From Gammaproteobacteria bacterium (GTDB taxonomy: Bacteria; Pseudomonadota; Gammaproteobacteria; Steroidobacterales; Rariloculaceae), in contig JAJDVG010000016.1 in assembly GCA_022826245.1 (NCBI GenBank), positions 1-64,000 on the forward strand: DNA of 64,000 nt, given 5' to 3'. A program made the position numbers and the translations under genes. Shown piece by piece: positions 9,217-18,173 of this stretch. Each line of letters begins with the position of its first letter. Within the stretch, counting starts at the first letter, position 1. A model generated the notes under the pieces. That model was not told the origin of the DNA, searched no databases, and saw nothing but the letters and a program-made list of their open reading frames with translations.

Positions 9217-9402
9217 TCCCAGGAGCCTGCGCCGTAGGAAGTCGCGAAAGCGAAAATTCGATATCGCCGTCCGTTCGGTCGATCGATTGAGGAAAATATC
9301 GAGTCATATTTGACGAAATCGATCGGCCGAACGGGCGGATGAGAGCGCCAGGTAGAATATTGAACCTGCAGCCGTGAATTCCTGTGGCGCAGGCTCCTGG
9401 GT
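9217..9402 (+). repeat. Long imperfect inverted repeat, probable structured RNA
   Basis: Three nested stems share one axis: 9218-9240 with 9379-9401 (23 pairs), 9267-9288 with 9317-9338 (22 pairs), and 9294-9299 with 9306-9311 around the loop CGAGTC. All four non-Watson-Crick positions in the two long stems are G.U wobbles if the + strand is transcribed, and would be A.C mismatches in the opposite RNA. This supports an RNA transcribed towards the gene at 9432. A miniature mobile element is the alternative. It fills most of the 362-bp gap at 9070-9431, where I see no gene. Confidence 0.6.
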
Positions 9403-9431
9403 CCCGATGCGCGGCCCGACAAGAGAACACC

Positions 9432-9701
9432 ATGAGTTGGCGTGAGCAGAACGACAAGCCGTTCGAACTGCAGTCTGTAACCAAGACCGATCCGCCGGAG
9501 GGTGGCCAGGGTACCGATTGGGTGCGTTACGAGATCGTCCAGGGTCCGAACGTGATCACCGGATACCGGCAGGGTACCGTGCAGTCTATCAAGGAGGTCG
9601 CCGAGCAGATCGTTGTCGGGCTCAATGAGCGGCGATCGCCCAAGCGCGGCCGCGTCCAGTTGACCCGGCTCAACAAGTCGAGCAAGGCTCGCGCGTCCTG
9701 A
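9432..9701 (+). CDS. Small conserved-looking cytoplasmic protein, function unknown
   Basis: 89 aa with no signal peptide or membrane helix. It starts MSWREQNDKPFEL, has a YEIVQGPNVITGYRQGTVQS segment and ends in a basic tail (RRSPKRGRVQLTRLNKSSKA). I do not recognise a named family. The ATG at 9432 has AGAG nearby; an upstream in-frame start at 9384 would lie inside the inverted repeat at 9217-9402. The basic C-terminus might bind nucleic acid, but nothing else supports this. The hairpin just upstream could control its expression. Confidence 0.7.
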   Translation: MSWREQNDKPFELQSVTKTDPPEGGQGTDWVRYEIVQGPNVITGYRQGTVQSIKEVAEQIVVGLNERRSPKRGRVQLTRLNKSSKARAS

Positions 9702-9775
9702 TCTCGCCGCGAAACCTTCCGCGTTTTCCCTGATATCGTACGGATAGTCCGCCCATGCGCCGGGGAGATGGAACA

Positions 9776-10918
9776 ATGTCAAGAATCGCAGTCACAGCCT
9801 TTGTTGTCCTTGTCTTTGCAGGCACGGCGTCGGCCCATCACGGTTTCGGCCGCTTCGATCGGACCCGCGAAATCCAGGTCGAGGGGACGGTCACGGGCAT
9901 CGATTTCGTCAATCCGCACGCCTACGTGTACTTCGATGCGGTCGGGCCGGACGGCGAGGTCATCGAGATGCGTTGCGAGATGCGCGCGGCGACCGTGCTG
10001 CGGCGCTCGGGCTGGTCGGCGGAGATGTTCGTCGACGGTACGCACATCGCCATCGACGGCCGCCCGCATCGCGACGATCCGGCTTCATGCTACGTGGAGA
10101 CGCTTGCGCTCGGTGACGACGAGGCGCTTGAGCGCTACCAGCAACTCGACGAAGGCGCCGCTCCGGCAACGAGCGAGAACCGGCCGGCGCGCTTGCCGAG
10201 CGGCGTGCCCAACCTCGCCGGTGAATGGGCTCAGGAACAGTATCTGATGGCTCGGCCGCCCGGAGGCGGCGGCGCGCTCGTACCGCAGAGTCTGCTGGAA
10301 GCCGTCAACGCCGGCGAGGTCGCTCCCGACGACGTGCCCGGATCGGACTGGGGCGCCCGTCCCGTGACGTACACCGAAGCGGGTCAGGCGGCGGCCGACG
10401 AGCTTGCCGCCGCGCCGCCGGGATCCGCCCCGCGACTGCGCTGCGAGATCACGAGCATCCTGTTCGACTGGACCTTCGACGGCCCGATCAACCGCATCAC
10501 GCAAGCCGAGGACACGATCACGATCGAGTACGGCCGGGGCCTGACGCGAACGATCCACATGAACATGGACGAGCAGCCGACGATGATCGTACCGAGCCGC
10601 GGCGGCCATTCCATCGGCCGCTGGGACGGCGATACGCTCGTCGTCGACACGATCGGTTTCGAACCCGGCATTCTTGCGGGATCAGTTCCCCACAGCGGCG
10701 AACTTCATGTCGTTGAGCGATTCACGCTCGATCCGGAGACGATGGCTCTGACGCGCGATTACGTTGCAGAGGACCCGTTGTATTACACCGACGAGTATGT
10801 CGGCTCGGCCATCGTGATGCCTGCCGATGCGCCGTTCGCCGTCGATCCGTGCGAGGAACTCGCTTACGAGTACATTACGGACGGTGGCGCAACGACCGCG
10901 GAGGGCGCGGAACAGTAA
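9776..10918 (+). CDS. DUF6152 plus WDGDTLVV-domain fusion, exported
   Basis: 380 aa. The signal peptide ends TASA at residue 20 and is followed by HHGFGRFD, so the mature chain would start at His21-His22. NPH follows with its His at 48 (27 residues on). The N-terminal DUF6152-like part runs to about residue 115. After a linker the second domain opens PNLAGEWAQEQ and carries GHSIGRWDGDTLVVDTIGF near residues 280-298. It has both halves found as separate genes at 8352 and 7602, which links their functions. The start has GGGGAG upstream. No catalytic motif is recognised. Confidence 0.82.
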   Translation: MSRIAVTAFVVLVFAGTASAHHGFGRFDRTREIQVEGTVTGIDFVNPHAYVYFDAVGPDGEVIEMRCEMRAATVLRRSGWSAEMFVDGTHIAIDGRPHRDDPASCYVETLALGDDEALERYQQLDEGAAPATSENRPARLPSGVPNLAGEWAQEQYLMARPPGGGGALVPQSLLEAVNAGEVAPDDVPGSDWGARPVTYTEAGQAAADELAAAPPGSAPRLRCEITSILFDWTFDGPINRITQAEDTITIEYGRGLTRTIHMNMDEQPTMIVPSRGGHSIGRWDGDTLVVDTIGFEPGILAGSVPHSGELHVVERFTLDPETMALTRDYVAEDPLYYTDEYVGSAIVMPADAPFAVDPCEELAYEYITDGGATTAEGAEQ

Positions 10919-10955
10919 GCGCGCCCGCAACGCGCTTCAGCGGCGGTGCGCTGCC

Positions 10956-11672
10956 TCAGGGCGGCGATGCAGGCTTGCGATGCAAGGCTTGCGCTTCGCG
11001 CAGCCGGCTGAGCTGCGAGTCCGCTTCGAACGCGCGAACGGTGACGGAAATCCGCCGGCCCCGGTAGCGCCTGAAACGCGGCAACTCATGAGTCCACGCG
11101 AGATTCGTCGCCCAGGGCATGACGAATACATCGCCATCGCGCGTTTCGAGGTCGGTGAATCCCTTGCCGCGATACGGGCGCAGTCTGAAGACGCGTTCCT
11201 CGCCCAACGATATCGTCACGATCGGCGCTCCCGCCACGAGGTTCCTGCGGCTGTCGCGATGGGCGCTGATGTAGTGGCCGAGCGCGCCGTCGTACCAGTT
11301 GAGCAGCACGCCGTTGTAGCGGGCGTCGACTGTCGTCCGGGACCAGTCGAGCAGCGGGACGAGCGGCGGCGGGACCGGCAGCGCCGCGCTCTCGGCGCCG
11401 CTGAAGACGTAGTTCCTGCCGTAAGCCTGTTGCCAGCGCGGCGTCCGGACGAGCCGATGATGCACACGGATCTCGTGGTAGTCCGGAGGATGCAGCGACC
11501 AGATCGCCTTGAAGCGTGCGGTGTCGGGGACCAATCGGCCCGGCAGGCGCCCGACAAGAAGGTGATGCCGCTCGTCGAGGTCGATGCGCCTGAAGTCCGC
11601 AGGCCCGTTCAAGGCGCGTTGCGGCGGTCGGATCGAGTCTCGGTCCGCGCCACGCTTGTGCCCAACGGTCAA
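10956..11672 (-). CDS. AlkB-like 2-oxoglutarate/Fe(II) dioxygenase
   Basis: Likely member of the AlkB superfamily, which oxidatively demethylates nucleic acid bases (some members act on protein) using Fe(II) and 2-oxoglutarate. H138-x-D140 (HYISAHRDSRRNL) and H195 (WTHELPRF) form the iron triad, and R207/R213 in RRISVTVR would bind 2-oxoglutarate. ARYNGVLLNWYDG and VTISLGEERVFRLR are AlkB-type blocks. I start at the TTG at 11672, which overlaps the ankyrin stop as TTGA (11669-11672). The frame is open far upstream, but only as the shadow of the ankyrin gene. Length 238 aa. The substrate cannot be told from sequence. Confidence 0.8.
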   Translation of the reverse strand: MTVGHKRGADRDSIRPPQRALNGPADFRRIDLDERHHLLVGRLPGRLVPDTARFKAIWSLHPPDYHEIRVHHRLVRTPRWQQAYGRNYVFSGAESAALPVPPPLVPLLDWSRTTVDARYNGVLLNWYDGALGHYISAHRDSRRNLVAGAPIVTISLGEERVFRLRPYRGKGFTDLETRDGDVFVMPWATNLAWTHELPRFRRYRGRRISVTVRAFEADSQLSRLREAQALHRKPASPP

Positions 11673-13282
11673 GCGCCTTGTTCGCTTGCGATCGTTTCCG
11701 GCTCGGCAAGGTCGCAGTCGGCCTGTTCCCCGCACAGGCGTTCGAGAAGTTCGGCCGTGTCCGCGAAAACCTCGATCGTCGCGCCGCGTCCGTGGCCGCC
11801 GGCGCGGCCGAGCGCCGCGTCGACCGGCGTCAGGCCGTCCGTGTCGGCGACGTCGATCGTCGCGCCGCGTGCCACGAGTTCGACGACGACATCGTTCCAG
11901 CCCCAGAACGCGGCGCCGTAAAGCGCGCCGCGGCCGATACCGCGCGAGCCAGCCCGGCGGGCTGTCGTGCGGGCATTGATGTCGGCGCCCGTATCGAGAA
12001 GCAGCGTTATCGCTTCGATCGATTTCTGCTCGACGTCCGGTGCGAGGTAGTGGGGGATGCCGGGTCCGTAGCCGCGCGTATCGCACTCGACGGAACCGTA
12101 GCCCGCAGCCGCCATGAGCGGCGTGATCCCGCCATCGTTCGGCAATTCGAGAAGTGCGCCGTGGTCGATCAGAAGCTGAATTGCCGCAGTGTCAAACGTC
12201 TTGGCGGCGCGCAGCAGCGGCGTTGCGCCGATCGACAGAACCAGGTCGCAGCCGCGGTCGTCGCCGATGTGCCGCCACAGTGGATGCATCTTGAGTTGCG
12301 GATCGGGGTTCGCGCCCCGTTCCAGAAGCAGTTCGATGATTTCGAGGCTCGAGGTTGAGTCGACGGACGGCCGGTCCGGCCGTCCGCCGCGCGGCAGCGT
12401 GTTGACGTCGACGGCCGAATACAGAGGCGTGCGTCCGAGCCAGTCCCACTTGTTCGGATTCGCCCCGGCTTCGATCAGCAGTTTCGCAACGTCGAAATTG
12501 AAATTGTCGATCGCGAGAAACAGCGGCGTCACGTTTTTCGGATCGGGCAGGTCGATGTCGGCTCCGGCCTCGATGAGCAGCCCTGCGCACTCGACGCAGC
12601 CCGCGCGCGCTGCAAACAGCAGCGGCGTCAGTCCGCCGAACGGCCGGTACATGCGCCGCGGTTCGCCGGTAACCTGGCGGGGCCAGTCGTTGACGGCCGA
12701 GCGCGCGTCGACCTCCGCGCCATGTTCGAGCAGGAGCTCGACCATCGCCGGCTGCCGCTGCGCGGCTGCCCACATCAGTGCGGTCTGGCTGCGCCAGGAT
12801 TCCCGCGCGTTGACGTTCGCGCCGCGCTCGATCAGCAGACGCGCGGCGGCGACGCGATTCGAGCGCGCAAGCACCATGAGGGCGGTCTGACCGTCGGCGC
12901 CCGGTGCATCCATCTCGGCGCCTGCGTCGAGCAGGCTCGCAATGACGGCGGCGTTGCCGACGACCGCGGCTTCCGCGAGCGGCGTTGAGCCATAGTCGTT
13001 GGCGGCATTGGCGTCGGCGCCGGCGGCGAGGAGCCGGTCGACGAGCGCGAGCTTGTCGTGGTAGACGGCCCAGTGCAGCGCCGTGGTGCCGTCGCTTGCG
13101 GGCGTTGCGACATCGACGCCCTGGTCGATCGCCGCAAGCGCAGCCGCGACCTCGTTACCGCTTGCCGCCTCGATGAGTGCCGTGTCAGCGTGCGCCGAAG
13201 CGCTCGCGATGCCGAGCACGGCCAGCGCAGCCACGGCCCCGATCCACAGCCGTGTTCGCGCTGCGCGTCCTGAGACGCCCAC
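11669..13282 (-). CDS. Exported ankyrin-repeat protein
   Basis: 537 aa: an N-terminal signal peptide (WIGAVAALAVLGIASASAHA) followed by roughly ten ankyrin repeats, recognisable by recurring DG-x-TAL-x-x-A and LLL-x-x-GA-[DN]-x-[ND] elements, ending in an acidic tail. Ankyrin repeats mediate protein contacts, and the signal places this one in the periplasm. It starts at GTG 13282, 3 nt after the DUF1552 stop, and ends overlapping the AlkB-like start, so it is inside an operon. The specific partner is unknown; an ankyrin protein next to DUF1552/DUF1592 genes is a combination I associate with other bacteria. Confidence 0.85.
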   Translation of the reverse strand: MGVSGRAARTRLWIGAVAALAVLGIASASAHADTALIEAASGNEVAAALAAIDQGVDVATPASDGTTALHWAVYHDKLALVDRLLAAGADANAANDYGSTPLAEAAVVGNAAVIASLLDAGAEMDAPGADGQTALMVLARSNRVAAARLLIERGANVNARESWRSQTALMWAAAQRQPAMVELLLEHGAEVDARSAVNDWPRQVTGEPRRMYRPFGGLTPLLFAARAGCVECAGLLIEAGADIDLPDPKNVTPLFLAIDNFNFDVAKLLIEAGANPNKWDWLGRTPLYSAVDVNTLPRGGRPDRPSVDSTSSLEIIELLLERGANPDPQLKMHPLWRHIGDDRGCDLVLSIGATPLLRAAKTFDTAAIQLLIDHGALLELPNDGGITPLMAAAGYGSVECDTRGYGPGIPHYLAPDVEQKSIEAITLLLDTGADINARTTARRAGSRGIGRGALYGAAFWGWNDVVVELVARGATIDVADTDGLTPVDAALGRAGGHGRGATIEVFADTAELLERLCGEQADCDLAEPETIASEQGA

Positions 13283-13285
13283 GAC

Positions 13286-14632
13286 TCACACTTCCGTCAG
13301 TTCGCCGCTGCTGTCGCCGACCGACTCGGCCGGCACTCCGGCCCGCTTGAGCAGCGTCAGCAGCAGGTTTGCAAGCGGAGTTCGATCGGGATAACGCAAG
13401 TGCCGATTGCCCTCGATCGTGCCGGAGCCGCGGCCGGCGATCAGGGTCGGCAACGGGAAGTTATTGTGCGAGTTGCTGTTGCTCATGTTGCTGCCGTAGA
13501 GCAGGATCGAATTGTCGAGGATGGAGCCGCCGTCGCCGTCGGGTATCGCGGCGAGCTTCGCAAGGAAGTCCGCGAAGACCTGAGAGTGGTAGCGCTGGAC
13601 GACGACGAGCTTCTCCATGGAGCCCTTGTTCTCCGCGTGGTGCGACAGCGGGTGGAACGCGTCCGGGATGCCGACGTGCGTGTATGGCTGGTTGCTGACT
13701 TCGGCGGCGAGCATGATGCTCACGATCCGCGTCATGTTCGCCTGAAACGCGGCGACGACGAGGTCGTGCATGAGACGGATGAGATCGTCGAAGTCGGGCC
13801 GGGCCACCGGGATCTCGGGCAGCGCCACCGCCGACAGGTCGCGTTGTCCGAGCAACTCGATACGTCGTTCGATCTCACGGACGCTCTCGAGGTAGTCGTC
13901 GACCAGAATCCTGTCGGCGGGACCAAGCTTGCGCTTGAGGTCCGCAGCTTCGCCCGCGACCATGTCGAGCAGGCTGCGGTAATCGTTTGCGACCTCGCTT
14001 CTTTGCTCCGGCGTCTTGCCGCGGCCGAAAATCTTCTCGAACGCCTTGCGCGGCTCGTATTCCATCGGCATCGGCGTCGTCGGGGCGCGAAAGGAGATCG
14101 TCCTGCCGTAGCTGCAGCCGTAGGTCCCGTCACAGGCCGCTCCGCCGCCTTCCTCTTCGGTGGCAAGCTCGAGCGACGGGAGCGGCGTGTCCTGACCGAT
14201 GTGCGCGGCGGCGATCTGGTCGACCGTAACGCCGGCAAACGGTGCGTGGCTCTGCCGGGGATGCTCGCAGGACAACCAGGTCGCGGGCACGATGGCGTGC
14301 ACGGCCGAGCTTTCGGCAGGCTTGTTGCCCAGGCCGCTGACGACGGTCAGATGGTCCCGGTGCGGCGCCAGCGGCTCGAGGATGGGTTTGAAGTCGAAAT
14401 CGCGGCCTTCGATGTCGGGCGTCCAGCGGTTCATTTCGGCGCCGAAGCGCGTGTTGTCCATGATCGCGCCGTGGGGCAGGTAGAAGAACCCCATGCGCGG
14501 TCTCGGCGCCGCGGCCGTCTGAGCGAGCGCCGTCGCCGCCGGCACCATGGCGCTCAGCAACGGCAGCCCGATGCTTGCGCCGCCGGCTTGCAACAGCGTC
14601 CGCCGCGACAGGTGCTTCTTCGTGATGAACAT
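13286..14632 (-). CDS. DUF1552 family Tat-exported protein
   Basis: 448 aa. The N-terminus has a twin-arginine signal (KHLSRRTLLQAGGASIGLPL), then PRPRMGFFYLPHGAIMDN and later SVREIERRIELLG and NNFPLPTLIAGRG, features of the DUF1552 family related to DUF1501-type, sulfatase-like exported proteins. The activity is not established. It lies 2 nt downstream of the DUF1592 gene with GGGGAG before its ATG. DUF1592 and DUF1552 are usually neighbours and are thought to act together on an exported substrate, which is inference. Confidence 0.87.
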   Translation of the reverse strand: MFITKKHLSRRTLLQAGGASIGLPLLSAMVPAATALAQTAAAPRPRMGFFYLPHGAIMDNTRFGAEMNRWTPDIEGRDFDFKPILEPLAPHRDHLTVVSGLGNKPAESSAVHAIVPATWLSCEHPRQSHAPFAGVTVDQIAAAHIGQDTPLPSLELATEEEGGGAACDGTYGCSYGRTISFRAPTTPMPMEYEPRKAFEKIFGRGKTPEQRSEVANDYRSLLDMVAGEAADLKRKLGPADRILVDDYLESVREIERRIELLGQRDLSAVALPEIPVARPDFDDLIRLMHDLVVAAFQANMTRIVSIMLAAEVSNQPYTHVGIPDAFHPLSHHAENKGSMEKLVVVQRYHSQVFADFLAKLAAIPDGDGGSILDNSILLYGSNMSNSNSHNNFPLPTLIAGRGSGTIEGNRHLRYPDRTPLANLLLTLLKRAGVPAESVGDSSGELTEV

Positions 14633-14634
14633 GT

Positions 14635-17103
14635 TCAGTCTCCCCGAGCCTGCAGCGCGTCTTCCGCATCCGGTTCCGGGACAGCGCGCATCCGGAAAGC
14701 CTCGCTCCGGGCTATTCCCAGGACGAGGGAGTCGAAACTATAGCCTGCTGCCGCCGCGTCGGCCACGATCGCACGCACGCTCGGCATGTCGTAGTACTCA
14801 AGCCCCCGTCCCAGCGCGTAGGTCATGAGCTTCTCCGCCAGCGCCTGAACGAAAAGTTCGGGTTCCGCCGTCAACGCGCGGCGCAACTCTTCCGGATCGT
14901 TGACCGGCATGCCGCCGGCCAGTGTGCCGCTTGAGTCGATGGGCAGGCCGTTGTCCCGCTCATGCGTTCGCCATTCGCCGATCACGTTGAAGTTCTCCAG
15001 TGCCTGGCCGAGCGGATCGATGACGCCGTGGCAGTGGTTGCACGAAGGTTCCGTACGGTGGCGTGCGAGGCGTTCGCGCACGGTGCGCGGGATGTCGCCG
15101 GGGGCCGGCGTCAGGTCGGTCTCGACCCCGGCGGGAACCGAGGCCGGCGGCGTCGCGAGGATGTGCTCCATGATCCACGCTCCGCGCAAGACCGGCGATG
15201 TGCGATCGGGATAGGACGTCACCATCAGGATGCTGGCCTTGCCGAACAGCCCGAAGCGCCGCGAATCCGCGAGTTCGACGCGCCGGAAGCGGTCGCCGCG
15301 AACCGTGTCGATGCCGTAATGGCGCGCGAGTCGCTCGTTGACGAAGGTGTGGTTCGCCGTGAGCAGGTCGAGCACACTGCGTTCCTCGCGCAGAATGCTG
15401 TCGAGGAACAGCGCCATTTCTTCCCGGAAGGCGCTGCGCAGGTCTTCGTCGAAATTCGGATAGAGCCGGGGATCCGGATCGATCATCTCGACCCGTCGCA
15501 CCGCAAGCCACTGGAACGCGAAGTTGGTCACGAGCGAACTCGAGCGCCGGTCCGCCAGCATGCGTCCGGCCTGCGCCTCGAGCACATCGGGGTCGCCGAG
15601 CCGGCCTTGTTCGGCGAGTTCGAGCAGCGTCTCGTCGGGGCCCTGGCTCCAGATGAAGAAAGCGAGCCGCCAGGCGAGCTCGAGATCGCTGACGGCGTAG
15701 GCGCTGGCGGCGTCAGGCCCTGCCGGGGCGTCGCCGGGCTCGGCGCGGTAAAGGAACTTGGTGCTTGCGAGCAAGGCCATGACGCCTTTCTGGATGCCCG
15801 CCTCGAAGTCTCCGTCGTTGCGCCCCGCATCGTAGAAACCGAGCAGCGGATCGATGTCGGCAGCGTCGACGGGGCGGCGAAAGGCCCGGGTGGCGAGGTT
15901 CGCGAATATCTCCCGCGCGCACGGCCGCTCGGCGCCCTGTTCGCGCGGGTAGCAGACGAAAATACGGTCGCGGCTGACGGTCGATTCGCCGATACCGGTC
16001 GCGTTATAGGGTCCGATGATCTCAAGCCCGTAGAGCCTCGGCACGTCGGGGACGCCTTCGCCCGGGGTCAGCGATTGCAGCAGATAGTCGCCCTCGGCCA
16101 GGCTGCGGGCGATGAAGCTTGCCGCCACGTTGCGCTGGCCGGCCTTGACGCTCACGCGGATGTTCCTGAAGCGGTCCCTGATCCGCTCGACGCCCTGGAT
16201 CTGTTCCTGATCGAGCGTTCGCGAGTCTTCCTCGCCGCCGATGAAGTCCTCGAACACCTTGATCCCGTCGATCGTGACGACGAGCCGATGGCGATATTCG
16301 AGCCAGCCGTAGGGATAACCGCGCAGTTCCGCGCCGGGTATCGATGAGATGTTGAGGCTGATGTCGTACTCGCCGTCGGCCGGAAAGTAGTGCCCGACTG
16401 CCAGCCCGCCGCGCGTGCCGAGCGGCAGTCCGGCGACGTGCATGGTCCGGTTCTCGCGCTCGGAACGATAGTACGCCCGGGTGAGTTCGGGCACGGCTTC
16501 ACCGACGGCGCGGATGCTGATGTCGCGCGCGGCCGCGAGGTACTGGTCGAGGTGGGTCGGCGATACGCCGAGCACTTCGGCGATATTGTCGAAGCCTTCG
16601 CTCGCGATGTCGTTCGGCAGCAGCGCCGCGGCGTCGATCCGGAATCCGAACAGATCCTCGATCGCTCGCGCGTACTCGGTGCGGTTCAGCCGGTGCGGCG
16701 AGACGTGGCCGGGCATCGGGCCGCGTATCGCGGCAGCGGCGTCGAGCGCATCGCCGAGCGATGCGACGAAAGCATCGACACGTTCGGCATCGGGCCGCGG
16801 ACCGCCCGGCGGCGGCATGAGGTCGCCGCGCAGCTTGCGCACGACTTTCTCCCAGGTTTCGGGATCGGCGGCGATGTCCGCGGGCTCCGCCGCATCGAAC
16901 GAGAACTCGGCCGCGTATTCGGTATCGTTGTGGCAGTCCGCGCAGTAGCCGTCCAGGATCGGCCAGTGGGCGGCGAGGGCGGCTTCAGGCGGGATATCGC
17001 GTTGCGCGCAGGCGGCAAGCAGTGCGCAGCCGACAACGGCCGCGGCGGTGCGCAAGGGGTGCACCCGCGAGCGCTTCGGAACGCGGCGCCTAAAGCGAGT
17101 CAC
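14635..17103 (-). CDS. DUF1592-type cytochrome-like lipoprotein (DUF1587/1595/1592/1588/1585)
   Basis: 822 aa. A lipobox (CALLAAC) predicts a lipoprotein. A haem-type CADCH motif lies soon after, at about residue 54. It is followed by the family's domain series: DUF1587 (HRLNRTEYARAIEDLFG), DUF1595, DUF1592 (ASTKFLYR, then DLELAWRLAFFIWSQGPD), DUF1588 (FGLFGKASILMVTSYPDRTSPVLRG and a second CNHCHG), and DUF1585 near the end. Such proteins are described as planctomycete-type cytochrome c relatives; the reaction is unknown. It starts at a GTG that overlaps the end of the hydrolase gene by 14 nt. It is probably co-transcribed with DUF1552 and ankyrin. Confidence 0.88.
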   Translation of the reverse strand: MTRFRRRVPKRSRVHPLRTAAAVVGCALLAACAQRDIPPEAALAAHWPILDGYCADCHNDTEYAAEFSFDAAEPADIAADPETWEKVVRKLRGDLMPPPGGPRPDAERVDAFVASLGDALDAAAAIRGPMPGHVSPHRLNRTEYARAIEDLFGFRIDAAALLPNDIASEGFDNIAEVLGVSPTHLDQYLAAARDISIRAVGEAVPELTRAYYRSERENRTMHVAGLPLGTRGGLAVGHYFPADGEYDISLNISSIPGAELRGYPYGWLEYRHRLVVTIDGIKVFEDFIGGEEDSRTLDQEQIQGVERIRDRFRNIRVSVKAGQRNVAASFIARSLAEGDYLLQSLTPGEGVPDVPRLYGLEIIGPYNATGIGESTVSRDRIFVCYPREQGAERPCAREIFANLATRAFRRPVDAADIDPLLGFYDAGRNDGDFEAGIQKGVMALLASTKFLYRAEPGDAPAGPDAASAYAVSDLELAWRLAFFIWSQGPDETLLELAEQGRLGDPDVLEAQAGRMLADRRSSSLVTNFAFQWLAVRRVEMIDPDPRLYPNFDEDLRSAFREEMALFLDSILREERSVLDLLTANHTFVNERLARHYGIDTVRGDRFRRVELADSRRFGLFGKASILMVTSYPDRTSPVLRGAWIMEHILATPPASVPAGVETDLTPAPGDIPRTVRERLARHRTEPSCNHCHGVIDPLGQALENFNVIGEWRTHERDNGLPIDSSGTLAGGMPVNDPEELRRALTAEPELFVQALAEKLMTYALGRGLEYYDMPSVRAIVADAAAAGYSFDSLVLGIARSEAFRMRAVPEPDAEDALQARGD

Positions 17104-18061
17104 CGAGTCGCCCCTGCCACCAGAGACCGCCGTACACGTTGGCGATGAATCGTTCGCGGTTGTGGCCCCAGTCCGCGTCGAACTCCGCGGTCACGCCCGC
17201 CGCGACCATCTCCCTCGCGCTGCGCCCCTCGCGCATCATCGTCTCGACGCGTTCGCGAACGGTCGCGACCATCTCGTACTGGAACTCTAGGTAATCGCGC
17301 GACTGGGCGGGCCCCGTACCCGGTACGACGATGGTTTCGTTGTCGGTCAGGTCGATGAGCTTCCGCGTCGCGTCCATGAGGCCGCCGATCCAGCCGCCCG
17401 TCGAATAGTCGAGCACGGGATAGGCGCCTGCCGACACCGCCCCGCCGGTGGCGACGACATTGCGGTCGCGGAAGAAGACGTAGATGTCGCCGTCGGTGTG
17501 GGCTTCGCGCAGGTGCCCATACTCGATCGTCTCGCCGCCGACGTCGAGCGCTATCGGTTGCGGGTCGGACGAGTAGAACGTCTCCGTCGGCAGTGCGGCG
17601 GCCGGCCGCGGGCCGTAGGTTCGGTCCTGCCAGTCGACGTAGTATTCCGTGCTCATCCACAGTCGCGTGTTCTCGTGAGCGACGATTCTCGCGCCCTGCC
17701 TGCCGAACGACTCGTTCGCGCCGGTGTGGTCGCTGTGCCAATGCGTGTTGAACAACACGTCGACCGGCGCATCTCCGAGCAACGCCGCGATCCGTTCGAC
17801 GAGCGCGGTCGCGCTTTCGATCGAACCGCTGTCCACGAGCACCGCACCGTCGGTCCCGTTGCAGAGCAGCGCGTTGCCACCGGCGCCGGTGACCTGGGTC
17901 ATGCCGTCGCCCAACGGAATCGTCGCGATCGCGTCGCTCGTGGACTGCGCGCGGGCGAAACGCGTGAGCCCGCCGAGCGCGCCGGCATGCGCCGCCGCGC
18001 AGGCAGCGCCGAGCGCGATGCGCAGAAAGTCTCGACGGTCTTCGCGATGCCGCATGAACAT
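17090..18061 (-). CDS. Tat-exported metallo-beta-lactamase-fold hydrolase
   Basis: 323 aa with a Tat signal (DRRDFLRIALGAACAAAHAG, after MFMRHRE). The metal site HWHSDH is at residues 107-112. A further conserved Asp/His cluster (EAHTDGDIYVFF) and a PGTGP loop follow, consistent with the MBL fold of the quinoprotein-relay/SoxH type. The substrate is unknown; esters, lactones or thioesters are typical of the fold. The start choice (ATG 18061) rests on the signal peptide, as ribosome-binding sites here are weak; 18055 is an alternative. It is first in the operon running down to the AlkB-like gene and is divergent from the carotenoid oxygenase. Confidence 0.85.
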   Translation of the reverse strand: MFMRHREDRRDFLRIALGAACAAAHAGALGGLTRFARAQSTSDAIATIPLGDGMTQVTGAGGNALLCNGTDGAVLVDSGSIESATALVERIAALLGDAPVDVLFNTHWHSDHTGANESFGRQGARIVAHENTRLWMSTEYYVDWQDRTYGPRPAAALPTETFYSSDPQPIALDVGGETIEYGHLREAHTDGDIYVFFRDRNVVATGGAVSAGAYPVLDYSTGGWIGGLMDATRKLIDLTDNETIVVPGTGPAQSRDYLEFQYEMVATVRERVETMMREGRSAREMVAAGVTAEFDADWGHNRERFIANVYGGLWWQGRLGDSL

Positions 18062-18173
18062 ATCGCCGCGATGGTAGCAAAGTGTCCTGCGATTACGTGG
18101 GACGCCAATGGATCGGAAACGTGATCGCAAGGTGAGTTGAGCTAAACTAACCCGAAATTCCCGACGGACAGGA

